Assembly: GCA_002471845.1 (NCBI GenBank)
Contig: DKQT01000010.1
Coordinates: 71,804-135,193, forward strand
DNA length: 63,390 nucleotides
From: Fidelibacterota bacterium UBA7301
Lineage (GTDB): Bacteria > Fidelibacterota > Marinisomatia > Marinisomatales > TCS55
Direction of reading: 5' to 3'
The translations under genes were made by a program, and so were the position numbers. Numbering within the stretch: the stretch's first letter is position 1; every line of letters begins with the position of its first letter. Below the pieces are notes generated by a model. The model did not search any database. It was not told the DNA's origin and saw only the letters and a list, made by a program, of their open reading frames with translations. This document shows positions 16,086-26,400 of this stretch, piece by piece.

Positions 16086-17342
16086 TTAAACGTTGATTAT
16101 AAACCTAATGGACATAACTGTTGTATTTTCAACAAGTGATGATCCACCTGGGTGGAAAATCATTTGGAAATCAGGTTGAACTAAAAGCCAAGGAAATATT
16201 TTAAATTGTAAAGAGGCTTCAATTGCCATTTCATAATCCATAGGAATATATTTGTTTTTTTCAGTTAAATAATGCAGTTGTCCGTCTGCAATATTTGCGT
16301 ATGCCAGCCCCACTCCTATTATATCATTATCTAACCAAGGAAATGGATTGATCAATTGAATGCCACCATCAACTACCATTTTATAATAAAGATGAGTATT
16401 TCCAGATGTACTAATTCCCCCTCTTAAAAATACACCAATTTCTTTCTGGTTTTGTAATAATGACCATAACAATTGTGATGAAAAATATACCCCACTTGTA
16501 GAATTATTTTCATCCATACCCCAATTTGAATAATTCCAAAATCCAATTTTTACATTACTAGCATCATTGTTTCCCAGTGTTTTACCATACTCCCCAATAG
16601 AAAAAATTCCCTGGTCTTTGGATAATTCCCAATGAATCCCATGTGCAGTAGTTTTTCCATTTCCATCCAAATGATCAAATGGATCACCATCATATATCCC
16701 AACTTGCCATGTTGAATGATTATCTGTACGATAACGAATCCGTATACCAGGCGCTGTAACGAAAAAAGCCGGGCCTGTATTCAGTGTATTTCCTGATATA
16801 TATGCCGGCCAACCAAAAGCACTATTGATAAAAAGTCCACCTAAATCATTCACTGAAAATTCTGTATCCGCCAGTAGGCTGCCGATCCTTATACTACACT
16901 TTTTTTTCAGAAATCTTTGTTCAAACCATATTTCGTACAAACGTAAACTGTTATACCCATACAGATTACTGGCACCAAACCCATCTCCAATATATTCCGA
17001 TGGATTTTCACCTGATAAAAGAAGAATATTTCCCCTTATCAGACTGGTACCCAGGGAAATATCCATACCAGTTTGCACTAATCCATTAAATACTGTTCCC
17101 TGTTTAAGTCCCCCGGTAATATTGGTCATAGATTCAGTTACAATATCAATAGAATATTCTATTTTTACAGTTCGTGCTGAATCTATTTCTTCATTAGTTT
17201 CAGTATCATTATCACCATCAGTGTTTAAATCTTTAACATCTGCATCTGCAGAACCTCCAATCAAATAACCCGGCTCGAAAAGGTTATCTTGAGCGTTCAA
17301 TACCATCATTATTATTATCGAAAATAAACGTAATAATTTCAT
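16086..17342 (-). CDS. OprB-like carbohydrate-selective porin
   Basis: 418 residues. Signal peptide ending near LNAQ; a short Asp-rich segment (DLNTDGDNDTET, possibly Ca2+ binding); then the OprB pattern: LYEIWFEQRFLKKKCSIRIG, LLADTEFSVNDLGGLFINSA, FGWPAYI, and P-G-I-R-I-R. The barrel continues with strands to the end (STTVMSIRF-like, final residues FIINV). OprB porins let sugars cross the outer membrane. The start overlaps the stop of a 31-residue lipoprotein gene (ATGA), so the two are coupled. It lies inside the segment bounded by tRNA-Ser sequences, and the DNA here is visibly more A/T-rich than around 30-40 kb. Confidence 0.75.
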   Translation of the reverse strand: MKLLRLFSIIIMMVLNAQDNLFEPGYLIGGSADADVKDLNTDGDNDTETNEEIDSARTVKIEYSIDIVTESMTNITGGLKQGTVFNGLVQTGMDISLGTSLIRGNILLLSGENPSEYIGDGFGASNLYGYNSLRLYEIWFEQRFLKKKCSIRIGSLLADTEFSVNDLGGLFINSAFGWPAYISGNTLNTGPAFFVTAPGIRIRYRTDNHSTWQVGIYDGDPFDHLDGNGKTTAHGIHWELSKDQGIFSIGEYGKTLGNNDASNVKIGFWNYSNWGMDENNSTSGVYFSSQLLWSLLQNQKEIGVFLRGGISTSGNTHLYYKMVVDGGIQLINPFPWLDNDIIGVGLAYANIADGQLHYLTEKNKYIPMDYEMAIEASLQFKIFPWLLVQPDFQMIFHPGGSSLVENTTVMSIRFIINV

Positions 17343-17434
17343 TCTTCAGATAATTCTTCAATAGATATTTTATCAGATGAATCACACCCAACAATCAATA
17401 ATAATGGTAATACGATTTGCAATAATCTTTTCAT
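17339..17434 (-). CDS. 31-residue lipoprotein coupled to the OprB-like porin
   Basis: MKRLLQIVLPLLLIVGC followed by DSSDKISIEELSEE: a complete lipoprotein signal peptide (lipobox LIVGC, Cys17) with only 14 mature residues, mostly acidic. The TGA stop and the ATG of the porin overlap (ATGA at 17342-17339), which supports real translation and coupling. Like other micro-lipoproteins it may simply modulate or mark envelope complexes, or act as a translational coupler for the porin; neither is shown. Confidence 0.6.
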   Translation of the reverse strand: MKRLLQIVLPLLLIVGCDSSDKISIEELSEE

Positions 17435-17456
17435 AATGGGTCCCAATTTTCTACTC

Positions 17457-17501
17457 AAATCTACCCATCATCCACAAACAAAAAACCCCACGAGTGTGGG
17501 G
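17457..17501. repeat. 45-bp dispersed repeat containing a terminator, copy 1
   Basis: CAAATCTACCCATCATCC-ACAAACAAAAAACCCCACGAG.. recurs at 18848-18892 with about three changes, upstream of the PHP gene. The shared part is longer than the hairpin, so it is a duplicated sequence and not just two similar terminators. Confidence 0.7.
17486..17501 (-). terminator. Rho-independent terminator of the glycine-zipper gene
   Basis: CCCCAC-GAGT-GTGGGG hairpin with six A residues on its plus-strand left side, which becomes a U run after the hairpin on the minus-strand transcript. It lies 22 bases beyond the stop of the glycine-zipper gene. Confidence 0.8.
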
Positions 17502-17522
17502 CTTGATGCGATACTAATTTTT

Positions 17523-17702
17523 TCAGCCTTCTTCACTTGAAGAATCTTCCTTTTGCATTGTAGAACCCAAAGCTGCACCTAATGCTATACCTAATGCTAT
17601 ACCTAGTCCTACATTACCGATAACTGCTCCAAAGATTATTCCAAAGACTACTCCAAACGCAACTCCTAATGCTATTTTATTTTCTTCTAATGACTTTTTC
17701 AA
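17523..17702 (-). CDS. 59-residue glycine-zipper membrane protein (TTG start)
   Basis: From TTG at 17702, preceded by AAAGGA: MKKSLEENKIALGVAFGVVF and on through repeated G-x3-G-type spacing (GIIFGAVIGNVGLGIALGIA, LGAALGS), ending in QKEDSSSEEG. The central 40 residues are a hydrophobic glycine zipper, as in small pore-forming or membrane-packing peptides. The polar acidic tail is probably outside the membrane. Followed by a good terminator. No ATG is available in this frame before residue 51. Function unknown. Confidence 0.65.
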   Translation of the reverse strand: MKKSLEENKIALGVAFGVVFGIIFGAVIGNVGLGIALGIALGAALGSTMQKEDSSSEEG

Positions 17703-17736
17703 ATTTTATTCCTTTATCTATTAACACAAATTATTT

Positions 17737-18843
17737 TTATTGTTTTGGTCTTACTAAGATTGTGAATATGGGATGTTTTGCCGGTGCACTTAAAGCGTTC
17801 AGAACTTCGAACTGCATCTCAAATTTTCTTTTTTTATCAATGGTTCTTACATCAATTATTACTTCACCATGGGGTGGAATCATGACCAAATCTGTATTAT
17901 TATAAAAATCATACGTACTTTGATTTCGAAGGATGTAGGGTGCGTCTGAGTTATTGGCCAGTACAACATGTACAATTGTAGAATTACGGATATAGCTTGC
18001 GGAACGAATGCTTAAGCTGGAATTGATCAATGGTATAAGAAAATCACTTTTCCCGATGAGTTTTTTATTGAACCAGACTACAGTTTGACCCTTTCTTAAT
18101 GCTCTCTTCAAAGATGATTTAGATTTCTCATGGGCAAAGACTAGGGTAACGGGTCTATGCCCTCCGGATGGTATCCTGAACTGCCAGTCAACGATATCAT
18201 GGATATCAGATGTTCCCAAGATAGTCAAGTTATGATCTAGGGCTAGTTGAAATGCTTCGTTAGAATAAGTTGTATCATTTACAATCTCGATGCCTTCCAG
18301 CAGACCATTTTTAATCATATCGAGATGGAACTGATCTACGGGAACGCTAGCATCGGGTGATTGGCTTGCCCAGTACGGGTGATCCCAAAAAATGAATGCA
18401 TCTTGTTTGCGGGCTTCTAAGAAAGCATCGATAGGATCATCCACCATTAATTTGTTGGCATCTTTAATAAATATAGCATTGGCATGCCCCGGTGGCATAC
18501 TCCGGGTGATCTCTGATCCGTTAAGCACCATTAATTCAGAATTTTTTGCAAACCCTGTTGCCAACTCGAATGAACGATTTCTATTAGGGTGAGGAATATC
18601 ATCGATCCAGGATTGATACTCAAGATGCTCCGTAGTTGCAATGACATCCAGACCATCTTTTTTTGCTTCCATAACCCGGATATTAGGCCATACACTACCA
18701 TCAGAAAAAACAGTGTGCATATGAAGATCGCAGACAAGGGTTTTATAGCCCGGCAGATCGGGAAATTCTATTGCCCGATTATTATTTGTACCATGAGCCG
18801 TGATGAAGGTTATGTGTAATAGTATTATTAGGGATTTATTCAT
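17737..18843 (-). CDS. Secreted PHP-domain phosphoesterase-like protein
   Basis: 368 residues. Signal peptide (MNKSLIILLHITFITAHG). The PHP fold starts at LVCDLHMHTVFSDGSVWP (HxH motif) and continues with DVIATTEHLEY, FWDHPYWA and LGTSDIHDI, which supply further His/Asp metal ligands of the trinuclear-type site. The C-terminal 100 residues (TVVWFNKKLIGK onward) look like a beta-sandwich. PHP proteins hydrolyse phosphoesters; an exported version could take phosphate from organic phosphoesters, which is inference. It has the 45-bp repeat directly in front of its start and lies in the tRNA-bounded segment. Confidence 0.8.
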   Translation of the reverse strand: MNKSLIILLHITFITAHGTNNNRAIEFPDLPGYKTLVCDLHMHTVFSDGSVWPNIRVMEAKKDGLDVIATTEHLEYQSWIDDIPHPNRNRSFELATGFAKNSELMVLNGSEITRSMPPGHANAIFIKDANKLMVDDPIDAFLEARKQDAFIFWDHPYWASQSPDASVPVDQFHLDMIKNGLLEGIEIVNDTTYSNEAFQLALDHNLTILGTSDIHDIVDWQFRIPSGGHRPVTLVFAHEKSKSSLKRALRKGQTVVWFNKKLIGKSDFLIPLINSSLSIRSASYIRNSTIVHVVLANNSDAPYILRNQSTYDFYNNTDLVMIPPHGEVIIDVRTIDKKRKFEMQFEVLNALSAPAKHPIFTILVRPKQ

Positions 18844-18847
18844 TTAC

Positions 18848-18892
18848 AAATCTACCTATCATCCCACAAACAAAAAACCCCACAAGTGTGGG
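18848..18892. repeat. 45-bp dispersed repeat containing a terminator, copy 2
   Basis: Second copy of the repeat at 17457-17501: CAAATCTACCTATCATCCC ACAAACAAAAAACCCCACAAG.., with one extra C and two substitutions. It lies between the unknown 188-residue gene and the PHP gene. Confidence 0.7.
18879..18892 (-). terminator. Rho-independent terminator of the 188-residue gene
   Basis: CCCAC-AAGT-GTGGG with a six-A run on the plus-strand left side, giving U residues on the minus-strand transcript. It is 69 bases past the stop at 18962. Confidence 0.7.
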
Positions 18893-18961
18893 TTATTAAT
18901 ATTTACATGGCAAAAGGAGTTGGAAAGGTGGGTTTAGTCCTCATTTTTTTTCTTATAGCAA

Positions 18962-19528
18962 TCAAGAGCCAGATTTGCCATTGGACTTCTCTTTTTTCTT
19001 CCTTTCTTTATACTCTTCCTGCGCAGCATTGAAGGGGGCATCGATATTATAAACAATTTGCTTTTTAGTGAACCCAGCATGGGCCAGCATATATACACAA
19101 TTCCCCATCATTCTAAAAGCCAATGAATATGGGTCAATATCATCTGTATCCTTTTCTTGGGCTATAGCAGCATCCCACGCTTTATAAAATGCGTCATCAC
19201 CTACTGCGTGTCCGGCTTCTATCTTTTTATCCCAATCCTGATCGTCTTTAACTTCTGAAACTATTTTTCCTTCATTATGCATCTTATGAGCCTCCTCTAA
19301 TAATTCTGTCATATCCTGGTGAGACATCTCATCAAATGCAGCAACTATTTCTTTAGCTTTATCATCAGTCATTCCCAGTGTATACTTCAATATTTCTATA
19401 CAAGCCCTTGGGCCCTGTTCCATGTAAACTTCGACAGCATCTCTGATTCCAAATTCGGGGATTTGACCCTTAATAAGGTCCTGAGTATTTTTGTCTGTAC
19501 CAGCGTTCTTTTTATTTTTCATAGTCAT
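18962..19528 (-). CDS. Protein of unknown function, helical
   Basis: 188 residues, no signal peptide, lysine-rich at both ends. The interior is helical (GIRDAVEVYMEQGPRACIEI, KAKEIVAAFDEMSHQDM, AFRMMGNCVYMLAHAGFTKK). I do not recognise a family. Two ATG codons are close (residues 1 and 3). The first overlaps the stop of the truncated frame upstream (ATGA at 19525-19528), which shows that this gene once followed a longer gene in an operon. It is followed by a terminator. It lies at the right end of the tRNA-bounded segment. Confidence 0.65.
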   Translation of the reverse strand: MTMKNKKNAGTDKNTQDLIKGQIPEFGIRDAVEVYMEQGPRACIEILKYTLGMTDDKAKEIVAAFDEMSHQDMTELLEEAHKMHNEGKIVSEVKDDQDWDKKIEAGHAVGDDAFYKAWDAAIAQEKDTDDIDPYSLAFRMMGNCVYMLAHAGFTKKQIVYNIDAPFNAAQEEYKERKKKEKSNGKSGS

Positions 19529-19626
19529 TTATTTTGATCCTTTTTATGCCATAATACCATACTGTAACTTATAATTTTTCCATCCTTGTAAGTTACTTCT
19601 TTATCTATTCTTCCATTCTCATGCCC
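19525..19626 (-). pseudogene. 3' remnant of a gene (MORN-like end)
   Basis: After an in-frame TGA the minus strand reads GHENGRIDKEVTYKDGKIIS and on to YSMVLWHKKDQNK, then a TGA overlapping the start of the next gene. No start codon of any common type lies before Met23. The 'ENGRID..VTYKDGK' pattern resembles one MORN_2 unit. The ATGA coupling with the downstream gene suggests a C-terminal fragment of a gene whose 5' part was lost where the segment meets the tRNA-Ser. Confidence 0.5.
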
Positions 19627-19743
19627 TCAATAGGGCTATTTAATGGCTTCCGTGGGAAAAAATGAGTAACAAATACTTATCATTACTAAATATTACAAAA
19701 CACTAGTTTGTACTACTTACGAGCCAGTTTTTCGAGGGAAAAG

Positions 19744-19833
19744 CGGAGAGGGTGGGATTCGAACCCACGATACGGAGCAAATCCGTATACACGCTTTCCA
19801 AGCGTGCGCCTTCAGCCACTCGGCCACCTCTCC
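19744..19833 (-). tRNA. tRNA-Ser (anticodon GGA)
   Basis: Class II tRNA of 90 nt. Acceptor GGAGAGG..CCTCTCC with discriminator G; anticodon stem CACGC/GCGTG with loop TTGGAAA (anticodon GGA, reads UCC/UCU); variable arm ATACGG..CCGTAT; T arm GTGGG-TTCGAAT-CCCAC. CCA not encoded. It is the intact partner of the remnant at 15.6 kb. Confidence 0.95.
19783..19803. repeat. 21-bp direct repeat, right copy
   Basis: Identical to 15658-15678, here within the intact tRNA-Ser(GGA). Together the two copies bound a segment of about 4.1 kb. Confidence 0.6.
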
Positions 19834-19879
19834 AAAAACAAATTATTAAGGACAAAAATCCACAATAACCGGAAATATT

Positions 19880-20392
19880 TTATTCTGCTTTTTCTACAGA
19901 AGGCTCCGCTTCCACGGTTTCTTCGGCAGGTGCCTCCTCACCAGCTTCTTCTGATTGCTCAGCTACGGGTGTTTCAGTTTCACTTGTTTCTGATTCCTCT
20001 GTGGCAGGCTCTTCAGAAATTTTTTCAGCCTGCGGTTCTTTCACCGGCACTGCTTCGGCAACTTCTGCCTCAGCAGGGGTTTCTACAGCTTCAGCTTCAA
20101 CAACTGATTCCACACCAATTTCTTCCGTTTGGGAAGCTTCAGTTTCAGCAGGTACTTCTGCTTCATCTGCCAAGGATGGCATTTCTATATCTACCAGGTT
20201 TGCCTCATCCTCCAACTGTTTTAACGCCGCATCCAGGTTTTGGCCTTTTTCCACTTCAATCATAGATTCATTAAAACGCCAAAATCCCTCCTTGTTAGAA
20301 GGAACACTCTTTACGAATCTAACGTGGATAGAGTCTTTTTTCTTTTTAGTGGTCATTACCTTATCGGCAAAACTTTTCTGCTTCTTAGTCAT
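19880..20392 (-). CDS. Small basic-headed protein with long acidic Glu/Ala/Pro tail
   Basis: 170 residues. The first 65 residues are basic and look folded (MTKKQKSFADKVMTTKKKKD, then HVRFVKSVPSNKEGFWRFNE). The remaining 100 are low-complexity, rich in Glu, Ala, Pro and Thr with almost no positive charge. No signal peptide. The head recalls short Lys-rich proteins of Bacteroidetes-type genomes, perhaps DUF4295, but I cannot confirm this. The tail is likely disordered. It could bind RNA or ribosomes through the head; speculation. It stands alone between the tRNA-Ser and the giant repeat protein. Confidence 0.7.
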   Translation of the reverse strand: MTKKQKSFADKVMTTKKKKDSIHVRFVKSVPSNKEGFWRFNESMIEVEKGQNLDAALKQLEDEANLVDIEMPSLADEAEVPAETEASQTEEIGVESVVEAEAVETPAEAEVAEAVPVKEPQAEKISEEPATEESETSETETPVAEQSEEAGEEAPAEETVEAEPSVEKAE

Positions 20393-20483
20393 AAATACAA
20401 TTCTCCTAATTCAAAATCGTCTAAAAATAGCCGGCGAAATTAACGAGAAATTTCCATTTATCATTATATTATTCAACCTGTGA

Positions 20484-23400
20484 TCAGTTAGGACGCCACT
20501 CATATTCCATTACTTCCCCATCCTGCCAGCTTCTGGGTTTCTTTTCGCCGGTAACGACCCGCATATGGGTATTATCTAGGAATTCCATCAGGCTAATGCG
20601 GCTCTTTTCAGGATTATCCATTTCTAGTGTAAGTACCCAAGGTTTTTTACTGAAATCGAAGGAAAATTTCCCTTTTTCCTGGTCACTGATTTTTGTCCCT
20701 AAAGACAGTCCCTGCATAAAATTACCTTTTATTCTGCTCTCATCCGGTTCAAAGACCCACACAACTTCAATGATCTGGCCCTTATAATACCAATTCCCGG
20801 CCATACTGCGGATATATTCAATACCTTCTACATTTACCGGCTCAGCCTGGTTTAAGGCAAAATCCTGCGCCTCTACAGATAGGGCATAGATCACACTGGC
20901 ACTGAGAGATTCATCCATGGGCAGTTTCGCATGAGGATGGAGTCCCTCCGTCAAATATTCATTAAAAAGGGGAATTTTATGCCGTGTCACACGATCCTTG
21001 AGTCCGCCGATTCTGGTCCAAACCATTTTCCCGTCTTTCAGGTCTTCACTGATTTCAATGGAAATTTCGGTACCCATCAAATTTGAATTAGGTTCTGGAT
21101 TGTGAATAATAATCACCGGTCGTGTCACGTCATATTTCACACTGTCAACCACAGCGGACTCGGAGGAATTCATGGCCAAATCTTTGCCTTTAAATACAAT
21201 ACTGTAAATGGAACCGTCATTCAAGACAGGGGGATTTTGGGGAAGTTTCGGTGATTCGAAAAAGGTCTCAAGTTCCACACCGGTAAGATCAAAGGTCACC
21301 GGTGAATTTGGATCAGGTTCTCCGCCGATTTGGGTATATATAAATTGTCCGGAACTCAGACCTTCCGAAATGTGATATGCTACATCCAAGTGGTTTTTGG
21401 CAGAATTCGGCTCAGGATAGGTGATTTCCAGCTTTGGGGGTACATCATCATACACAATGCTCATAATAAATTTTTTACCTGTATTTCCCGCCTTATCGGT
21501 ACCCTCCAAGGTGATGCGGTACATGGCATCGGTCACCAGATTTAATTCTGGCAAGGTGGAATTATCATGAGCGCCGGCGATATAAAGTTCCGGCGTTAAT
21601 TCAAAGGTATGGGGTGCTGCCGGATCTGCTTTACCACCCATGTGTATCCAGGTATATTTTCCAGCGACGATTTCTTCATTTATGTTCCACTTCAGAAGTT
21701 GTGAATTCACGCGGGAACTGGTTGACGGAAACACTTGTGTAAACTTAGGCTTTGATTTATCGTAGGTAACATTCTCTGACAGAGTAATAACCGCTTCATT
21801 CCCGGAACGATCAATGGCCGTTACTTCCAAATTGTAAACAGAACCATCTGTTAAGTCCGTCTGGTGGTGCAGTTTCCCCTGGCCAAATGTTCCCGGATTC
21901 AGTTCATCACCGGTCCAATCAATTGATACCGGGGCTGATCCATCAACAGGGTTCCACGCCAGGGTTGCCATAAGCAAGTGTTCATCTAATTCGTAACTCA
22001 CTTCATTGGTATTGGTAAATCTATTCGTTACAGGGAACAGGCCCGTTATGACAGGCGGGACATTGTCAAAGAATAGTGTGCCTAATTCAAAAGTGGAACT
22101 GTTTCCCGCCCTGTCGGTACCGAAGAAGATAACCCGGTAACGGGCGCCACTGGTCAGGACCGGAGGCGGATCAAAATTAACTTCCGGGTAATTTCCATCC
22201 CGGAGTTGATCTCCCACCAGTTTGGATTCGTGGGTCCCTTCCCCATCGGGGTTTCCTTCAACCCAGGTCCATACAACTTTAGCTTCTGACAGTACTTCAT
22301 TGGTCCTGAGCCCCAGAAGTGTATTATTGATATATGAATCCGGCGCGGGAGATGTGATTGCAATTTCCGGTTCTATATTATCAAATGTTACCCCCATAAT
22401 CTCGTCAGATTGGCCCAGGTTACCGGCTAAATCCGTCCCTTCAACCCGTACATTATAAGTGGCATTGCTAGCTAAATCTGTAAGCGCATTAATATTAATT
22501 CCTGATTTTTGGCCTGCAGAAAGCTGGTCCCCGGAAAGTTCAATTTCGTGGGGACTCATAGGATCTGCCGTACCACCCCGTCTTTCAAATATAATTTTCC
22601 CCGACGTCAGAGGTTCATTGAGTTCATAATCTAACAGCACCTGTTTATAAAAACCATTCGCGGCCGGTTTTGATACTGACATAATGGGAGGGAATGTATC
22701 ATAAGTAATATTATTCGTGGATACGTTCACCGCTACATTCCCCGCCAAATCTTCCCCGGAAAATTCAATTGCGTATATACTGCCGTCCTGCAGGCTCATA
22801 TCCCCATCAAAAGATTCTTCATAATGATCTCCCTGCTTCAACCGGCCGCCTACCAATTCGATTACATGGGGACTTTCCGGGTCTTCAGCCCCGCCAATAC
22901 GCGTGAAGGTCATTTTTCCCTTTCCCATTTCTTCCGTTGTGGCATAGGTCACTTTTGCTGAATTCACGTGGGAACCACCAATCGGGCTTGTTAAACTGAG
23001 AGCCGGCGGCAAGACGTCAAAGAGAACATCATTGATCGGTGTAATCTTGGCCTGGTTTCTGGCTTTATCAAAAGCTTCAACGGTAACCCTGTATCGGCCA
23101 CCATCAGCCAGTTGAGCCGTGATCCCAAGGTCAAAATCGGAATGCACACCGTCAGTGAGCTGCGCTCCTGTAAGATTAATATTATGGGGAGAATTTATAT
23201 CAATGGTGCCTCTCGTTTGTTCAAAAATAACTGTAGCACTTTCCAGCATTTCGTTTGACATATAAGAAATAACTGTCGTTTTTATTTGTTCAGAATCAAT
23301 TGGACGGCTGATGGACATTTCCGGCGCTTGGTTATCAAAACTCACATTGGTGAAAGATAGGGGTGTAGCTTCATTTCCTGCTGGGTCGGTACCGTTGAAT

Positions 23401-26400
23401 TCTATATTATACACAGCACCGTTTACCAGGTTGGGCCCATTCGCCAGCTGCTGATGAATGAAATCACCGGCCAAGAGTTCCTTGCCAGTCAATTCAACGG
23501 TTTGGGGCGAACGGGCATCTGCCGCACCGTCAATATGAATATAGGTCAAGGTTCCTGCCGCCAGATTTTCACTTAATGAATAACTTAATGTATTGTGATT
23601 TATATAGCTGTTATTGTTAATGTTACCAATTGATAACACTGGCGGAGTAACATCATAGGTAATATTTTTAACCAAAGATTCTTTTGCTTCGTTCCCGGCA
23701 CGGTCAGATCCACTGATTGTCAGGTTATATGTGGCACCGTCCACCCAATTCAGTTCAGAAAACACTTTATTCTCAAAAACGCCCATTTTACGCCCCGCTT
23801 CATCCAATCCCGATTCGTGAGGTGAATTCGGGTCATTTTTCCCTGCCACATGGGTGAGCAGGATTTTGCCCTCAGCTAAATCTTCACTGAGGGAAAAAGA
23901 AATTGATTCATGGTTTACAAAACTGTTGATACCCGGTGCGGAAATAGAAATGGTTGGCACTTCATTATCAAAAACGATATTTTGGAGAATTGTTTCGGGC
24001 GAAACATTTCCGGCGGCATCCATTCCTTCGAAGCGAATATTATAAACGGCACCGTTAACCAGGCGTATAAATGAGGCCGGCAATTTTCCACCCCGCGTCC
24101 CTTTCTGCTTTTTACTGCCCGCCATGGTGATCATATGTGTCGGTTTCGGATCGGCTGTTCCACCCACGTGATCAAAATAGATTTTTCCGTCTTTTAAATC
24201 TTCCGTAAGTGTGTAAGTAATATTCGGTTCACGAATGAATTCCCCATCTACAGGTGATATATCCACGAATTCCGGAGGTGTTGTATCGAACAGTATATTA
24301 TCAACAGATGTGGGTTTAGAAGCATTCCCGGCGAGATCGGTGCCATCTATGGTAATTTTATAAGTAACATTATTAACCAATTCCAGCGGGGTGGAAAATT
24401 CAAAATCAATAAACTGCCCTTCTTTTAGCTGAGCGCCGTCTAAGGCTTTAATATGCGGCGTTCTTGGATCATTCCCTTTGACAGCTTCCCAGCGGATGGA
24501 GCCCAGTTCAAGTGCTTCACTAATACTAATGGCCAACTTTGAATTGTTAATGGAGGAATCAGGGAGCGGGCTTAAAATGGATAATGTTGGCGGTGTTATG
24601 TCAAACATTACATTACGAATATTTATTGAATTGGCCTCATTCCCGGCAAGATCCATACCCTCAATCATGATCCAGTAAGGCATTTCTTCCTCAGGTTTAA
24701 TATCATAATTTACCAACACGTGTTTACCGGAGAGGATATCTTCCGCACGCAGATCGTATATCATTTTTTCTTTACGGTCATTGATCCACTCCATTCTTCC
24801 TGAAAGCAGGGGCTCATTGACAGAATAAACAACATCCAGATAATTTACAAAGCTATCCGTTTTCGGATGGCTGATGGACAATTCCGGCGGTGATATATCG
24901 TAGGTGATATTTTCGACTTTTAACTCTTCGGATATGTTGCCGGCAAAGTCAGTACCGATAATTGAAATCGAATAATTCATACCATCACGCAGTGTTACAC
25001 TGTTTTCAAGGGCCAGGGGAATTCGTGTTCCGGCTTTGAGTTCCACACTAATTAAATCTGCTTCCAGTTTGGATTCAGCCCCCATGTGCTGGAAAAATAC
25101 TTTGCCTGAAGCGATATCCTCTGACAGGGTCCATCCCACTTCAACATTCTTGATAAAAGCGCCGGATTCAGGCAATAGGGCGGTGAATTCAGGTGGTGTG
25201 AGATCAATATGGATATCAGTCAGCTCAGCCGGTGTGGCCACATTCCCGGCACGGTCGGCACCATTCAGGGTGATTGAATAATTATAGCCATCCTTTAATT
25301 CAGGAATATGCAAATCGTCCGAATTGAATGATCCCGCCCCCAGAACATCCGGGGAGTTGAATTCCACCGGGTGGTTGTCTCCTTCACGCCCCCTTCCATC
25401 CCAATTGATCATAAATTCGTAAATATCTTCTGATGCATCAAAAAGCAATTTTGTTTCAGTCGTGAATATGTTGGCTTCCGGGTAAGTAAAAGAAAGCATC
25501 GGCGGTGTCACATCATACAGAATATCGACCGCACGCACCGTATCACTCTGGTTCCCTGCCGGATCAAAAGCTATGTATGAAAGAGTATAAACAGCACCAT
25601 CAACAAGGTCCGGCGTATTTATTACCGCCAATGGGCCCATTTCCTTCCCGCGGAGTTCTTCATCAACCAAGTCAACTGTATGCGGCGCATTGACGTCTTT
25701 ATTTCCCCCTGTCCATCGCCAGATCATTCGTCCGGTTTCCAATAATTCGCTATTGATGAAATGCACCTGTTTATGATTAATAGCATCACCGTCTTGCGGA
25801 CTAAGAATTGTAAGCTCCGGCGGTGTAAAATCATATTGAAGTCCCGGTACAAATGTTCTCTTGCTGCGGTTCCCGGCTCGATCCTGACCGGTAATGGACA
25901 TGGTATAAAGGGCATTTTCCACCACCATCGGATTATTGGCCAATTCAATTTCTGTATGTTCTCCCACTTTCCTTTCCTCTGGGTTCAAAATTGCTGTGTA
26001 GGGCGCGGAAGGATCTACTATACCGCCGAGCCAGATCCACTTGAATTGCCCTTCATATAAATCCTCGGATAAAGTATAAGTAACGGCACTGGTGCGGGAA
26101 ATAGACCGCGGCAAGGGATAGATAATTGTGATTTCCGGCTGGGTGATATCGTACAGCACATTTTGGATAAAAATATGGTTTGATTCATTCCCGGCGGGGT
26201 CAAAACCGGAATAGAAAATATTGTATTCTGCACCATCCACGAGGGGTGGAGAATTAGCAATAGCAGCGGGGCCGAATTCAGCGCCGTTTAACTCATCACC
26301 CGTCAAGGCTATGGCATGGATAGAATCCGGATCGGCTACACCGCTAACCCAGGACCATGTAATCGTACCGGAGTCCAGTAATTCACTATTTTCAAAATGG

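Noticed and set aside
18907..19029. Plus-strand frame beginning MAKGVGKVGLVLIFFLIAIK
   Set aside because: Only the first 18 codons lie outside the antisense gene; the rest is the shadow of the 188-residue gene and there is no terminator or partner.
15623..19833. Prophage or integrative conjugative element
   Set aside because: No integrase, phage structural, relaxase or replication gene is present between the tRNA-Ser sequences.
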